DNA from: Calliopum simillimum
Taxonomy: Eukaryota; Arthropoda; Insecta; Diptera; Lauxaniidae
Assembly (NCBI GenBank): GCA_951812925.1
Contig: OX638369.1
Span: 18,691,329-18,755,328 of the forward strand
Length of the DNA stretch: 64,000 bases
Direction: 5' to 3'
Made by a program: the position numbers and the translations under genes. Numbering within the stretch: position 1 is the stretch's first letter; each line of letters opens with the position of its first letter. This document shows, piece after piece, positions 53,223 through 64,000 of this stretch. The notes under the pieces are model-generated. The model did no database searches. It saw nothing but the letters and a program-made list of their open reading frames with translations, and was not told where the DNA came from.

Positions 53223-53550
53223 AGATGCAGCCGGCGGGCATCTCTAATAACAGCCGCTGGCGCACCAATCTTGTGGGGCTCCCACTATCAGGTAACGACT
53301 AGTTAACATTTCTTTTTTTATATAAATGCGGCTGGTAGGCATCTTTCTGCTGGCGCATTTTTTTGTTTTTGATATATGCTGCCGGTAGGCACATCTCTGC
53401 TTGCCGCTGGCGCATTTTCCTTCCTATCTTTTTCGTGCTGCAGGTAGGCATCTTCTTGATTAGCCACTAGCGCACTTCTTCTAAGGATTCCACAGCTACC
53501 ACTGCAGCTGGTAGGCATCTTCCCCAGAGCCACTGGCGCAAATCCGTAGT
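53223..53550 (+). repeat. GC-rich tandem repeat between ORF3 and 3' LTR, 5 copies
   Basis: Each unit has GCNGSYGGTAGGCATCTYY followed after 5-20 bases by GCCRCTGGCGCA. Copies start near 53225, 53326, 53374, 53440 and 53505, so the period is about 50 to 100 bp. Conserved words with variable spacers suggest protein- or RNA-binding sites. Confidence 0.85.
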
Positions 53551-53596
53551 GTAGCTTCTTTTCATTTTACGTTGCCTTACTGCAAGGCGGGCGGCA

Positions 53597-53885
53597 TGTT
53601 TGCGCCAAGATTGAACACCCTGTGGTGTTCGTCAAGTTTCGGAACGATGGACAGCACTGTCCGCTCCTGCTCTTTTTATGTATTATACATATATGTTAAG
53701 TTTTAAGTTCAGTTCGTGAAGTGATCTGAGCGAATAAAGTTTGCTTAAACCGACACCGCCGTGTTTTTATTTTCAACCGCACTTTCCCGCGCAATTTTAG
53801 TTGGTTCCCAGTTTTCTTTTTCCCTAGTCTCCCAGTTTAAAACCTTTCTAATTCCCCCCTTACTTTCCATTCCCCCAAACAAACA
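53597..53885 (+). repeat. BEL 3' LTR, 289 bp
   Basis: Identical to the 5' LTR except G at 53779 and T at 53865. It is preceded by the purine-rich AAGGCGGGCGGCA tract, the likely plus-strand primer, and followed by AGCT (53886-53889). Confidence 0.95.
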
Positions 53886-53889
53886 AGCT

Positions 53890-55365
53890 ATTTGTATGTA
53901 TAATTAAATTGATAACACAGTGTGAACATAGCAGTTATTAGTGTAGCAGAGGGTAATGCTTTTGTAGATTGCGATTGTAATTAGCAGAAGCTGAAAGAAT
54001 GCTTCAAGCAATGATGATTTTTTTTTTTTTGATTGATTACGATGATCCTTTGCTGTATTAACGGTAATTAAATTAAAACAATAATAACTATGAGCACCTA
54101 AAGTTATGCAACACAATTTTGGTGCGCAAATTTTGTCTCAATGCAACGCAGTTGACGTTTCGAAAGAAGTCGTTCTCTAAAACGTCAAAATTAATGTGTT
54201 AGCAAATTCAATTTTTGTCAGTTTGTATTGAATAATTTAAATATTAACAAAGTAATGATGTGTGCATTTATATGCGAATTAGTTACAGCTTTTGATAGTG
54301 TGCAAGTGTGCATATCGCTATAACGTCATCTACATATAAAAATCCAAACCCAGTCTTTGTTACTGGCATTGACGTTGACGTAGATATTGTGACTGCACAG
54401 TAATGCCAATATACAAACTGTATGAGATGCTCTTCCATTTGATTTCACACTTTTTGATGGTGTATGTGGGAAATGTTAAAAATTAAGGAGTTTTTTCATG
54501 TATATTCTGTGATTTTTCCGATAAGTATTAAGGTGCATCTTATAATATTAATGCAATAATTGCAAACATAATGCACGATAGAGGCAAGCTCTAAAGTTTA
54601 AATCAGTTAAAATATGCAGAAAAGCTGCAGCTTTTCAAAAGTGATCCACTCTGTGTTGCGCGAAGTATATTGATTTTACTACTGGATATTCCTAAGCTAT
54701 TTCCACAACCAACAGTAGCAGTATCTGCTACTACAGTTGGCAGTTAACTGTCTCTGACACATGAATTTCAATTAATGTCATTCCAATCAGTTGAACACTG
54801 CTATTCCAATTGAATTGCATTTTGCAAATTGTAGTCATCATTCTCGGTTGGAAATTACATTCATTCATTCATTCATTTAGTTTTGCACAGGAAATGCCAC
54901 AAACATCTATTGAATCTAAATACTTAATTAGTCAAATCAAATGAGAGGGTGTATAGTATGTTTTATGTACTTTAAATTCAAATACAAAAAGTACTTGGAT
55001 GACTTTGGGCAAAATTACTAAGAATTTGTGTAGAATACGTCACTTTTTGTTTTAACAGCATGAGGTCTAACAGCGTTGGTACTCTTATTTTATCTTTCAA
55101 AAGCTTTTATACAAACTGCCGCAGTATAAGGTCGCGATCAGACAGCGCGATATGAGCAAAGTTGCGCTCAAAATAAAGCACGGTGAAGATCTAGTTGCGT
55201 ATATAACTCATAGTGGGCGCTTGAAGCAAAGCATGAAGCGGCACTTCGAATATATCTTTCGTTGAATCTTTCTCTTTTGCACTCATTGCTCAGAAGAATT
55301 ACAAAAAATTTGTTATTTTTTTTTAACCTTTGGCCTAGCCAATCATTTGACACTTTATGTAGTAT
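53890..55365. other. No gene seen
   Basis: Right flank of the BEL insertion with a few ATTCATTC tracts and no coding potential. Confidence 0.4.
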
Positions 55366-55369
55366 TTTG

Positions 55370-57073
55370 AAAATTTTGCTTGTACGGGAGGTGCTATGAC
55401 CTCTTGTCTGAAATTACATAGCTATTGCTCAAATTTTGCAATTACTCTCTCAGTGAATAAGGGAAATTTCGTTGAATTATCTCAAAAACCATTATTAGCA
55501 TAGCACTTTAAAGCTTTTGTTTATATGTGAGGTGCCATGCCCACTTTTACAAGTTTATGCATGGGTGAAATTACGTTGAATTATCTCCAAAACCGTTTTT
55601 AGCATAGCATTTTGAAGCTTTTGCTTATATTGGAGGTGCCACGCCCACTTGTACGAGTTTGCTTTGTTTTTATCCAGAGCTTGCATTTATAGTTCTTAAT
55701 CTCTGTGTGAAATTTCTTTGGATTATAGCAAAAAAAGTTTCCAGCATAGCACTTTAAAGCTTTTGCTTATATAGGAGGTTCCACGCCCTCTTTTACAAGT
55801 TGGTGTCTGGGTGAAATTTTATTGGATTATCGCAAAAAAACGATTTCAATATTGGACTTTAAAGTTTTTGTTTATATGGGATGTGCCACGCCCTCTTGTA
55901 ATAGTTTGCCTTGTTTTTGCCAAGAGCTTTTACCTTCAACTCACAGAATTTTGAGAAGCGTACTTCTGGAGAAATTCCATGAGCGCTGTAGGAATACCTG
56001 GATATTTCTTATCGAGTTTTTAAGGTCTATGAATATCAATAAGACAATGCAGTTCATTAAAAATTAATTTAAAACTACTTTTTTTCGACTTTTGGCCAGC
56101 TTTTCAGGATTTTGAACCAGTGTGCGCGTTCTTGCTCGAGTTCATTTCAATTTTTGGCAAAAGTTTACACTTACTATTCCTAGCATACATGAGTATTTTG
56201 GTTGTAATGCCGTGTATGATACTCCTAAAAAATATATTTTTTGTATGGGCGCTCATTTTCAATTCCACGAGCTGATGGAGGCAGTGTACACAATTTCATC
56301 AAATTATATTGCCCCCAAAAATTATCAAAATGGTTTCAACGGACAGACATATAGACATCACAGCTATATCGACACAGGAAGTGGCGCTGATCAAGTATAT
56401 ACATATATATTTCTGCCTTACAAATAAAAGGACAAAGTGAACATACTCTGGGTGTAGAATATAAAAAACGAAAATTTGCAGAATTTCGTCTGCTATAACT
56501 TTTCCTTTTGGTCAAACGCATAGCCTGTGAGTAACTCGTCAAAAACCAACTTTTTTGATCTTTGAACCCCCACCCAATAAGGGGGTTTGACACTTCACTG
56601 ATCGGTGGACTTTTTTTAAGTTACTGTAGCCTAATAAACAATCGTGCCAAGTTTCAAGGCCGCAGACATTTTTTTTTTTTTGTCCTGCGATAAAAGTTCC
56701 AGTGAAAACAAAGCTAATCTCTATATTAATACGCAAGATAAAAATTTGTCCTACCTTTTTTACTATGTTAGAAATGGAGTACGACCTTGAATTATACACC
56801 ATTAGAAAGGTATTTTTGTGCAGATGTGTACAAAGTTAAAATTATTTTAATATTTTCCCAATTATTCAATATTAACAACGAAAAAATAAGCGGTCACAAC
56901 TGACTGACTTCATGTTTTTTGTTTTGTTTTCGTTTCACATTTGTCATTGTACCTGGGATGATAAATGAGCTTTTCTTTTTTGTACCAAATAGCAAAAAAA
57001 GTACTTTGTGTCCAAAAAGTACCAGAAATATTTAATACATTTGTGGTCAAATTTTGAACTTTGACGATTCTAG
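55370..57073. mobile_element. mini-me/DINE-1-like non-autonomous element, copy 2
   Basis: It begins with four tandem copies of a 100-200-bp unit (AGCTTTTGCTTATATNGGAG, GTGCCACGCCCACTTGTACG, GTGAAATTNCGTTGAATTAT). It continues with CACGAGCTGATGGAGGCAGT, ACGGACAGACATATAGACAT, AGCTATATCGACACAGGAAG, GCTGATCAAGTATATACATA, and later TGACTGACTTCATGTTTTTT and GATTCTAG before T. It matches copy 1 at both sides, but has about 440 bp more at 56460-56895, which copy 1 lacks. Part of that extra segment recurs at 60390-60515. Confidence 0.55.
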
Positions 57074-57074
57074 T

Positions 57075-58840
57075 TTTTTTTTACTTTCTTGCCAAATGCG
57101 AGCCGATTAACATTATAACACTTCTTTTGTCACTTTTTGTATCAACAGTAACATCTCAAAATCTCTCAACATTTTCTGAGCTGATTTCTTACCTTTTTAA
57201 GCCGCTTAAATATCATAGCCACGTAATTTGACCGCTGCATTTTACACCCTTCACTCAAACTCAATTATGCTGCCACTCGAATTTGTTTTTTTTTTTTTTT
57301 AATTTTAATTTTTTTCAACACTCCTCTGCAGAGATTCCATAAATAAAATTAAATTGGATTTTTTCATTTTGCACACAAACACAAATAAACAACAAACAAC
57401 GTGCACGTACATATATGCAAACATACACAGGCGCATCACGCTTTACATTAGCATGAAATTTATTCACACATTTACATCATCAAAAAACGTGTACGCGTTT
57501 ACGAATGCAAGCGAGTGTATGTGTGCGTGTGTCTTTGCGTGTGTTAGTGTGCAAGCACACGTACATCGTCTTATCACACAGCTGCCATAAATTATGCAGC
57601 GCACGCAGTGTCTACAGCAGCTTTCAGAGGAACCAAAAACAGACACACCAGCAAAATACCAAAACATCACACCAGCAACCAACCAATACACTTGTAAAGC
57701 CACACGCGTGTGGTACAACACTACTTCCGTTGCATACGCATAAGGGTGTTGCAGAAATTTCACTCAGATCCGACAGCAAATTTCCATGTGGCTTATGTTA
57801 TTTAGAGAACATTTGCAATTGTCGTGCAATAAAATGCACAAAACCTTATTTGCAGACGAATCACCTTGATTGGTAATAGCAAGAAAAACTTTATTTTTAA
57901 TGCCACCCTAATTGTTATGCACGTACGCTAAAATCACATACTCGCGTTTTCGCGTACAGACAAATGGACAAGTGAAGTGTAAATGCAACAAGGACACGTA
58001 CAATGTCCTTTCAACGCCATGGCAAAGTGCAGAGTGCAACACCAGCGGCAGCGAAGATGTGTCGTTGTTGTTGTTGTTGCACCGCACTGCAATTGCAATT
58101 AATTAATCGAAGTGTATACTACATATATATGTGTATGTATGTGTGTGGACGTGCATAAAAGCTAAGGTCGTTTACGCGCGCATTCGCTGGTTGCCTGGCT
58201 GTTTGCGCGTACTGTGATTCGCATCAAAAATTATTTCAATTTGCATATGAACAAATTGTTGTTGTTATGCAACAGCAACAACAACAACAAGCAATTGAAT
58301 TTCATCTTAACTTGTATTGATGCGTTGAAGGTACAAACTGTCAGTTGGGAGGCTTTTTTTTTTTGATGGTCTTTATTACCAAAGTACCAAAGCCGCTTAT
58401 TAAATTCATGAAAAATTTAAGAGGCTCTGGCGTTAAGTAAATGCCATGCTTTTTGTGTCCTTCAGCGCAGCGTGAGTTCAGCGAAATGCTGTTTTTGGAA
58501 CTGCAGTTGAATGCAAAGGATCCACGGTCATTCATTTTATTTGGGGTATGGGCGTATGTTAATTTTCTGTTCAATTATTTGTGCAATTAACACGATTGAG
58601 CTGATTTAATTTACGCGTGAATAAAATGCGGGGAATTTTTCAATTTCATATGTTGAGAAGTGCTTGAAAAAAAAAAACACGCAATCAGAGCCAAAAGCGT
58701 GCAATGGTGGAATTAGAGGTTGGAGAAGCACAATATAACAGTAGAAATACTTATACGGTAAGAATCAGGAAATATCAAGGAAGTTGTTGATTGAATCATT
58801 GATACTAGAGTTCGCCTTATAGCCTAAATTCGACCATTTC
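57075..58840. other. No gene seen
   Basis: TGTGTG and GTTGTT microsatellites and short ORFs without motifs. Confidence 0.4.
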
Positions 58841-58959
58841 GATTTGGCTATACAGCAAAAAGTTTTTATACATTTCCCTGGTCGATAAACCACTTTAATA
58901 TTCTTCCTTAGGGCTCATCCTATACCCATACCGAAATTCATAAAAATCAATGCCTTGAG

Positions 58960-59770
58960 CGTCAACTTATAAACATAAAGGTCATATTCTAGTTCCTTAG
59001 TATTAGCCCTATATCCATGCCAAATTTCATAAAAATCGATGCAGTGAGAGCTTATTTTTATTTAGGGGCGTGACACCGCCTACTTGAAAACAAAATGGTC
59101 ATATTAAAGTTCCTTAGTGCTAACCCTATCTCAATACCAAAATTCATACAAATCGATAAAGCGATTAAGCCGTTAAAATTTTTTTTTCCATTAATGGGCG
59201 TGGCATCGTGCACTTTAAAAAAAAAAATATCCTAAGTACTGCTCCTCTTAACATCCTTTCCAATAAAAAAAAAATAAAAAATTAAGCGAATATGTTGAGA
59301 TTTAGGCATAGAAATTGGGACTGAACCGATTACGTTGTTGATATCTTTCCTTCCTGCTGATTCCGTGGTACCGCTCACTTAAAACATAAAGGTCATATTC
59401 TCATTCCTTGGTGTTAGCCCTATCTGTAAGCCCAATTTTAAAAAAATCAATGTAGTGTTTTAACCGTGAATGCATTTTTCCATTTAGGGACGTGGTACAG
59501 CCCACTGAAAAACATTATGGTCATATTAACGTTTTTTAGTGCCTACTCTATCTCCATACCAAATTTCGTAAAAATCACTGCAGTGGCTTAGCCGTGAGAG
59601 CGTTTTTTCCATTTAGGGGCGTTGTGCCGCCCACTCTTAAAAAAATATAGTCTTATGCACTGCTCCTCCTCACAACCATTCCAACAAAATAAAAATCAAG
59701 CTAAGCGGTTGAGATCTAGGTATAGAAACAGGGACTGAATCGATTTCGTTTGTCTTTTTATGTATAGATA
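58960..59770. repeat. Dispersed repeat with GGCGTGRCACCGCCCAC motifs, copy 2, tandemly reiterated
   Basis: The phrases CCAAATTTCATAAAAATCGA, GCCGTGAGAGCGTTTTTTCC, ATTTAGGGGCGTGACACCGCC-type and GGTCATATTAAAGTTCCTTAG repeat four times or so at about 100-120 bp. The end, TCGTTTGTCTTTTTATGTAT, matches the end of copy 1 at 28258. Confidence 0.8.
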
Positions 59771-59785
59771 TATATCTTTTACTTT

Positions 59786-60515
59786 ACAGGGTGTATCGAA
59801 TAAGGTTACTAAGCTTCTCGGAAGTGATAGAAGAGGCCTAGATCAAAAAAAAATTGCACCTAAGGTGGGGAGGGGGTGATTTTCTGACATGTTTTTTTGA
59901 TAAAAAAAATCTATAGAAAGAACTTTCTTATAAGAAACTTTTAGTTAGTTCTATGAGCTTTCTAAGAGTATATTTGGTTTATAGAATTGGAAAGAATTTT
60001 GCAAAGTTCTGGGCCTCTAAAATTGATATCTAAAATATTTTTTTTTTTTCTTAATTTCTGAATTTGGCGGCCATTTTAGTATAAAAAAGATCCTAATATA
60101 TAACATGCCGTTTTATAATTTTTTTTTTTTTTTTTCTAGTTAAATTTTCTTTATTTTGGCAGTGCATTTGCCTTACCAATTTTTTTGTTTGAGGCCGGAA
60201 AAAAATACTTTTCTATATATCACAAAGAATTTATGTTTTTCAGTATATTGAATTTCTTATGTTGAATTCAAAATTGTGTGACAGTTTGTCAATTTGCTAT
60301 TTCGGCAGTGTGCTCTTTGCCAAACAATTTTCGTTTGTACGCAAAGTTCCAACTGAAGTAAAAAATCAATCACGATGTGCTTAACTCCAAAATTTATATA
60401 CGCAAGACAAAAATTTGTCTTACCTTTTTACCATGTTAGAAATGGAGCAAGACTTTGAATTATACAACATTAGAAAGGTATTTGTGTGTAAATGTGCACA
60501 TAGCTTAAATTATTT
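59786..60515. repeat. Transposon fragments: one Tc1-like terminus and a dispersed repeat
   Basis: TACAGGGTGTATCGAATAAG at 59785 looks like a single Tc1/mariner-type end; no inverse copy is in the window. From 60390 the sequence ACGCAAGACAAAAATTTGTC, ATGTTAGAAATGGAGCAAGA and ATTAGAAAGGTATTTGTGTG matches 56735-56820. Confidence 0.5.
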
Positions 60516-60536
60516 CTACACAGAGTCAAATCAACC

Positions 60537-60841
60537 ACATAAAATAGAACAAAAGTAAGAAGATATCTCTATGGTTTGCATCCAAGTAGAAGTCACATCA
60601 AAACTAATATGTATAAATTTATATGAAAATCTTGTAATATTTAGAAGAAATCTCATCGCTTTCGATACGATTTCTTCTCAATTTTTTGAGAAATCTTCTA
60701 AAAAACAATAAGATTTCTTCTTAATACTTTAAGATTTTCATATAAATTTAGACATATTAGTTTTTCTTTATGGTTTTGATGTGACTTTCTTCTTGGATGC
60801 AAACCATAGAGATATCTTCTTACTTTTGTTCCATTTTATGT
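60537..60841. repeat. 305-bp hairpin-forming inverted repeat
   Basis: The left arm has ACATAAAATAGAACAAAAGT, AAGAAGATATCTCTATGGTT, TGCATCCAAG and GTCACATCAAAAC. The right arm carries the inverse with very few changes plus a small insertion. The centre is GAAATCTTCT/AGAAGAAATC-rich and also self-complementary. Confidence 0.9.
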
Positions 60842-61040
60842 TGTCATAATTCGGCTACCAGGTTTTCCATACGCGTGTATTTAATGAACAATGGTAGCTT
60901 TTTCGATGACGACCCGTCATATTTCATTCTGTAAGAACAAGTTGAAGGTAAAGATGATTTATATAACAAAATAAAATTACTTACATTGTATTTTCTTAAA
61001 TGCCTCAGTCCTGCCGTCATTCCCCAAGCAAAATAAATAA
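60842..61040 (-). other. Possible gene fragment with a 56-bp intron signature
   Basis: On the minus strand GTAAGT (60979-60984) and TTGTTCTTACAG (ending at 60929) bound a 56-base AT-rich segment, the size of a short fly intron. The downstream side encodes MKYDGSSSKKLPLFIKYTRM and ends at TGA near the inverted repeat. The upstream side has ATGACGGCAGGACTGAGGCA. The two sides do not join in one open frame, so the intron would lie in a leader, or the match is chance. Confidence 0.35.
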
Positions 61041-61043
61041 ATA

Positions 61044-62276
61044 CAGGGTGGCTGATTCGAACTGTTACCAACTTCAGATAGACTTATCTGACAGATGGAA
61101 CATGACAGCTGTCTAAAAATTGGCATAATGTTAGTTCATTCTATTGTCAACAAGTAACCAAAAGCATTTGCGCGTCAATTTATTGAAAATAAAAAATTTT
61201 TGAAATGGAATTCAAACGTAATAGTGTGATTGCTCTTTATTTGGCTGGAAAATTGCAACCAGCAATTGTTCGTGAGCTGAAACATTTAAAAGTGAATAAC
61301 GTGTTTGTGTATCGGACCATAACACGTTACAATGGTACCGGCAGCAATGGTACTGCAACATCACCAGAAATGGTTCGAAAGGTGAAGGCCAGAATTGAGC
61401 GAAATCCGAGACGCAGTGGCAGACAAATGGCTGCCGAGCTGAAAATATCGCGTGAACGAATGCAACACATATTGTCAAACAAGCTCGGACTAAAGGCCCT
61501 CAAGTTCCAAAAGGCGTACGATCTCACTCCTGCTCAAAAAAAAGTTAGGCTCGATAGAGCCAAGGAGTTGTTGCGCTTGCACGCCGCCGGAAATCTGTCA
61601 CAAATTGTCTTCTCTGATGAGAAAAATTACTGTATCCAGCAATATGTAAACAAACAAAATGATCGGGTTTACTTGACAGAGAGGTCCTACGAAAATTTGA
61701 ATGTTCGTTTGGCCACCAGGACGCAGGCACCACCGCATGTGATGGTTTGGGCTGCAGTGACTGCTGATGGGCGCTCACCACTCGTTTTTTTGGCCGCTGG
61801 CGTCAAAGTAAACGCCCAGGTGTATCGTGAATCAGTGTTGGAGGGTGGGCACGCAAACATTTCGGTCGCAAGCCATGGACATTCCAACAAGACTCGGCAT
61901 CGTCACACAAAGCTCGTGTGAATCAAGAATGGTTAGAAAAAAACGTTCCTAGCTTCATTTCTGCTCAACAATGGCTCTCAAATTCGCCTGATGCGAATCC
62001 GCTGGATTTCTCAATCTGAGGTATGTTGGACAGGAAGGTCTTGACTAAAAAATACCAGAGCGTTGATGCGCTAAAAGTGGCCCTTCAACGAGAATGGCGC
62101 AAACTTCCACAAACTCGTTCTTCGACCGTCTACGGGCCATAGTTAAGGCCAAAGGTGGCCATATCGAAAAAATTTTAACATTTCCCAACAATTATAGCGT
62201 TTGATCAATAAAATTTGTTTATGGAAACCAAAAATATAGTCTTTTGAATTGGTAACACTTCGAATCAGCCACCCTG
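61044..62276 (+). mobile_element. Tc1/mariner-superfamily transposon, maT-like (DD37D)
   Basis: Terminal repeats CAGGGTGGCTGATTCGAA, continuing CTGTTACCAA at the left and GTGTTACCAA at the right, are flanked by TA on both sides (61042-61043 and 62277-62278). Length 1233 bp, full size for the family. The spacing between the second and third catalytic Asp, counted in the sequence, is 37 residues, which defines the DD37D (maT) group. Confidence 0.85.
61205..62204 (+). pseudogene. maT-like transposase, frameshifted
   Basis: Cut-and-paste transposase of the surrounding element. The ORF opens with MEFKRNSVIALYLAGKLQPA (helix-turn-helix) and continues with NPRRSGRQMAAELKISRERM (second helix-turn-helix). 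The first catalytic Asp is in FSDEKNYCIQQ. Near 61845 a small deletion shifts the frame: the ORF runs on to 61921, while the true continuation is in another frame with FGRKPWTFQQD (second Asp) and NSPDANPLDFSI (third Asp). A TGA at 62017-62019 stands where Trp is usual. A further shift near 62105 precedes FFDRLRAIVKAKGGHIEKIL. Three lesions make it inactive. Confidence 0.85.
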
Positions 62277-62570
62277 TACATAAGAGTTCTATCAAATCAA
62301 AACAAAAAAAAAAACATTTTAAACGATTTTCTCTTTAAAACTCGACAATAATAAGTTTCTCACGTTTACTTACATCTTTCTTTGTTATATTCCATATAAA
62401 AATGATGCGAAAATCTTTTTAAAATTGTAAGAAGATTTTTTTAGTAAATTCATATAGATTTCTGTATGGAAAATTCATATTGTTTTCTATTTTTTAATAG
62501 GAATTCATAGTAAAATAGGTTAATACGACAATCTTATTGTTTTTAGGGGTAATTTTTTGCTCTGTGTATA

Positions 62571-63698
62571 TTTTGCCACTAAGCTTTATTGCAAATTTTT
62601 CAATATTATACCGGTACCGAAGAGTGGAAAGGATAATAAGATTCCTAATAACTATCGTCCAATTAGTATGTTAAGTACATTGCTAAAATCTTTGAAAAAA
62701 TTATACTCAAAAGAATGCTTATTTTCACGAAAGAGAATAACATCCTAAGGAAAGAACAATTTGGATTTCGAAAAGATCACTCTACAGTTCTTCAAATTAA
62801 AAGAGTTACCAATATGATCGAACGTAACAAAATAAGCCGCAGGAGTACAGGAATAGTTCTTTTGGACATTGAAAAAGCCTTTGATTCAGTTTGGCATGAC
62901 GGCCTTGTTTTTAAATTACACAATTTTCAATTTCCCATCTACCTCCAGAAAATTAGTAAAAGTTTTTTATTCAATAGAACGTTCGTGGTATGTATAGGAA
63001 AAAGCCAATCGTCGTTGAGAAAAATTCCTGCTGGTGTCCCTCAAGGTTCAGTTCTATCGCCTTTATTATACTCTATTTTTATAACAGACTTTGTTATTAA
63101 AAAAAATCAAGATGCTGCATTTTACGCTGATGACAGTGCATTGATCTGTAGTGAAAAAGTTTCAAACTCAATAATCAAAAAAATGAAAGAAGCCTTAATA
63201 ACGACAAAGAAATTTTATGATAAATGGAAAATTAAGATCAATTGCGCTAAGACTCAGGCAATTATTTTTCCTTTTAACAAGTCTCCTAAGCGAGTTCCGA
63301 GTATTCAACTTGAGTTTCAAGGTGAAAACATACCAATTAACGACGACATAAAGTATTTGGGAATTACATTGGATAAAAAGCTGAATTTTAGATCACATAC
63401 TCAAAATATTACCACCAAAGCTGTAAGATGTGGCAGAGCATCATTTCCTATGTTAAACCGAAACTCTTCACTTAATATCAAAAATAAAGTTCTTCTCTAT
63501 AATATGTGCATCAGACCTATAATGACTTACGGCTGCCAAATTTGGTTTTCAAAAATAGCTAAAACTCATTTAAAGAAACTCCAGATAATTCAGAACAAAA
63601 ACTTGAAAATTATTCACAAACTCTCCAATAGATATCCAACTATTGAGCTGCATGAAAATTTTGAACATAAACCAATCAACTCAACAATGAGGGACTAG
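62571..63698 (+). pseudogene. Jockey-type LINE reverse transcriptase, 5'-truncated and frameshifted
   Basis: Reverse transcriptase of a LINE, retaining the region from just before the first RT motif to the C-terminus. Motifs: NIIPVPKSGKDNKIPNNYRPIS (62610-62670), then a frameshift near 62700 before KRMLIFT-like sequence, EQFGFRKDHST, VLLDIEKAFDSVWHD, IPAGVPQGSVLSPLLYSIF, AAFYADDSALI (YADD), IKYLGITLDKKLNFRSH and the RPIMTYGCQIW region. The endonuclease half is missing: the sequence starts directly at the TA that borders the CACAGAG element. The downstream frame itself is open for 327 codons, so decay is limited. No RNase H is present, as usual for Jockey. Confidence 0.85.
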
Positions 63699-63699
63699 A

Positions 63700-64000
63700 C
63701 GCTGAAATTCAGTGATAGATGCAGATTTTCTAACATCGATTTTATAAGAAATTTATTTGAATAACCGGACTAATAACTTTAAAAAAAGTTATACAGTGCG
63801 TTTATTTCATTTCTTATAAATTTTTTTTTTTTTTTTTTTTTTTTTTACGATAACATAAGGTTTTTTCAATACTTAATTTTTCCTTAATTAATTAACTCTT
63901 AATGGATTTTTATACATTTTATTTAAAGATATCATTTGATGTAATACCTCTAAGTTAAATCTCAAATAATGTTATTTCTCTTATCAAAAAATAATGATTT
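63700..64000. other. Terminal AT-rich stretch
   Basis: The LINE 3' untranslated part probably lies in the first 100 bases, followed by a 30-base T tract near 63818 and AT-rich sequence to the end. No poly-A tail in the expected orientation is evident. Confidence 0.4.

Larger units (their letters stand above)
45145..53885 (+). mobile_element. BEL/Pao LTR retrotransposon with an extra 3' ORF
   Basis: It has two 289-bp LTRs with TGTTTG...CAAACA ends, a primer-binding-like TGGTCCTTC two bases after the 5' LTR, a long leader, gag-protease, RT-RNase H, integrase, a third ORF in the env position, a GC-rich tandem repeat and a purine-rich AAGGCGGGCGGCA before the 3' LTR. The domain order (protease before RT, integrase last) and the cysteine-rich Gag are typical of BEL/Pao. 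The LTRs differ only at 45327/53779 (A/G) and 45413/53865 (C/T), so the insertion is recent. Pol is nevertheless broken twice. Confidence 0.95.
60519..62566. mobile_element. TA-flanked element with CACAGAG ends, host of a nested maT insertion
   Basis: The left end is CACAGAGTCAAATC and the inverse of the right end is CACAGAGCAAAAAAT. Both are bordered by TA (60517-60518 and 62567-62568). Inside are the inverted repeat at 60537-60841, a short stretch with a perfect intron signature, and the Tc1-like transposon at 61044-62276. The terminal repeat is short, so the call is tentative. Confidence 0.45.

Noticed and set aside
57464..57876. Overlapping ORFs of 99 and 123 codons on both strands
   Set aside because: They lie in ACAC/TGTG microsatellite sequence and contain no motif.

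Overview
This is eukaryotic, AT-rich, gene-poor DNA. The content points to a dipteran insect: BEL/Pao and non-LTR retrotransposons, mariner and maT-type transposons, a Helitron, mini-me/DINE-1-like repeats with (GCCA)n/(GACR)n tracts, CAACAA-type microsatellites and short introns. A tephritid-like fly is plausible, but the sequence alone does not prove it. I found no convincing single-copy host gene, no tRNA or rRNA gene and no CRISPR. The window reads as intergenic or intronic DNA built from nested mobile elements and satellites.

Layout. 0-8.5 kb: an inverted-repeat element (366-1779), a TTAA-flanked long-TIR MITE (3020-3799), a composite element around a broken transposase-like ORF (5302-7775) and a 344-bp Helitron (8124-8467). 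8.5-17 kb: a maT-type transposase remnant, a 37-bp minisatellite beside an LTR-like stretch, an internally deleted mariner (14033-14888) and an inverted-repeat element. 17-23.3 kb: several kilobases of degenerate TCAACATTTTTCGA minisatellite. 23.3-26 kb: a 2.6-kb foldback element with hAT-like ends, an 8-bp target duplication and 108-bp tandem repeats in both arms. 27.7-30.1 kb: dispersed repeats and a LINE RNase H relic split by a MITE. 32.3-35.3 kb: a LINE with an intact 1003-codon endonuclease/RT ORF. 35.7-36.6 and 43.2-44.5 kb: two very long hexanucleotide arrays. 40.2-41.2 kb: a LINE relic whose 3' end abuts (TTAGG)n. 45.1-53.9 kb: a young BEL/Pao LTR retrotransposon. 55-64 kb: mini-me-like repeats, CACGCCC-containing repeats, a maT-type transposon nested in a TA-flanked element, and a truncated Jockey-type RT.

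The most interesting system is the BEL/Pao element. Its two 289-bp LTRs differ at two positions and are flanked by a 4-bp direct repeat. Gag-protease, RT-RNase H and integrase are all recognisable, but pol carries one in-frame stop and one frameshift. Between integrase and the 3' LTR, where an env would sit, is an intact, GC-richer 348-codon ORF. It carries a second set of zinc knuckles, a long basic stretch and a protease-like domain with an altered active-site triplet. A strong splice acceptor ends one base before its ATG, which suggests expression from a spliced subgenomic RNA. It is followed by five copies of a short GC-rich repeat.
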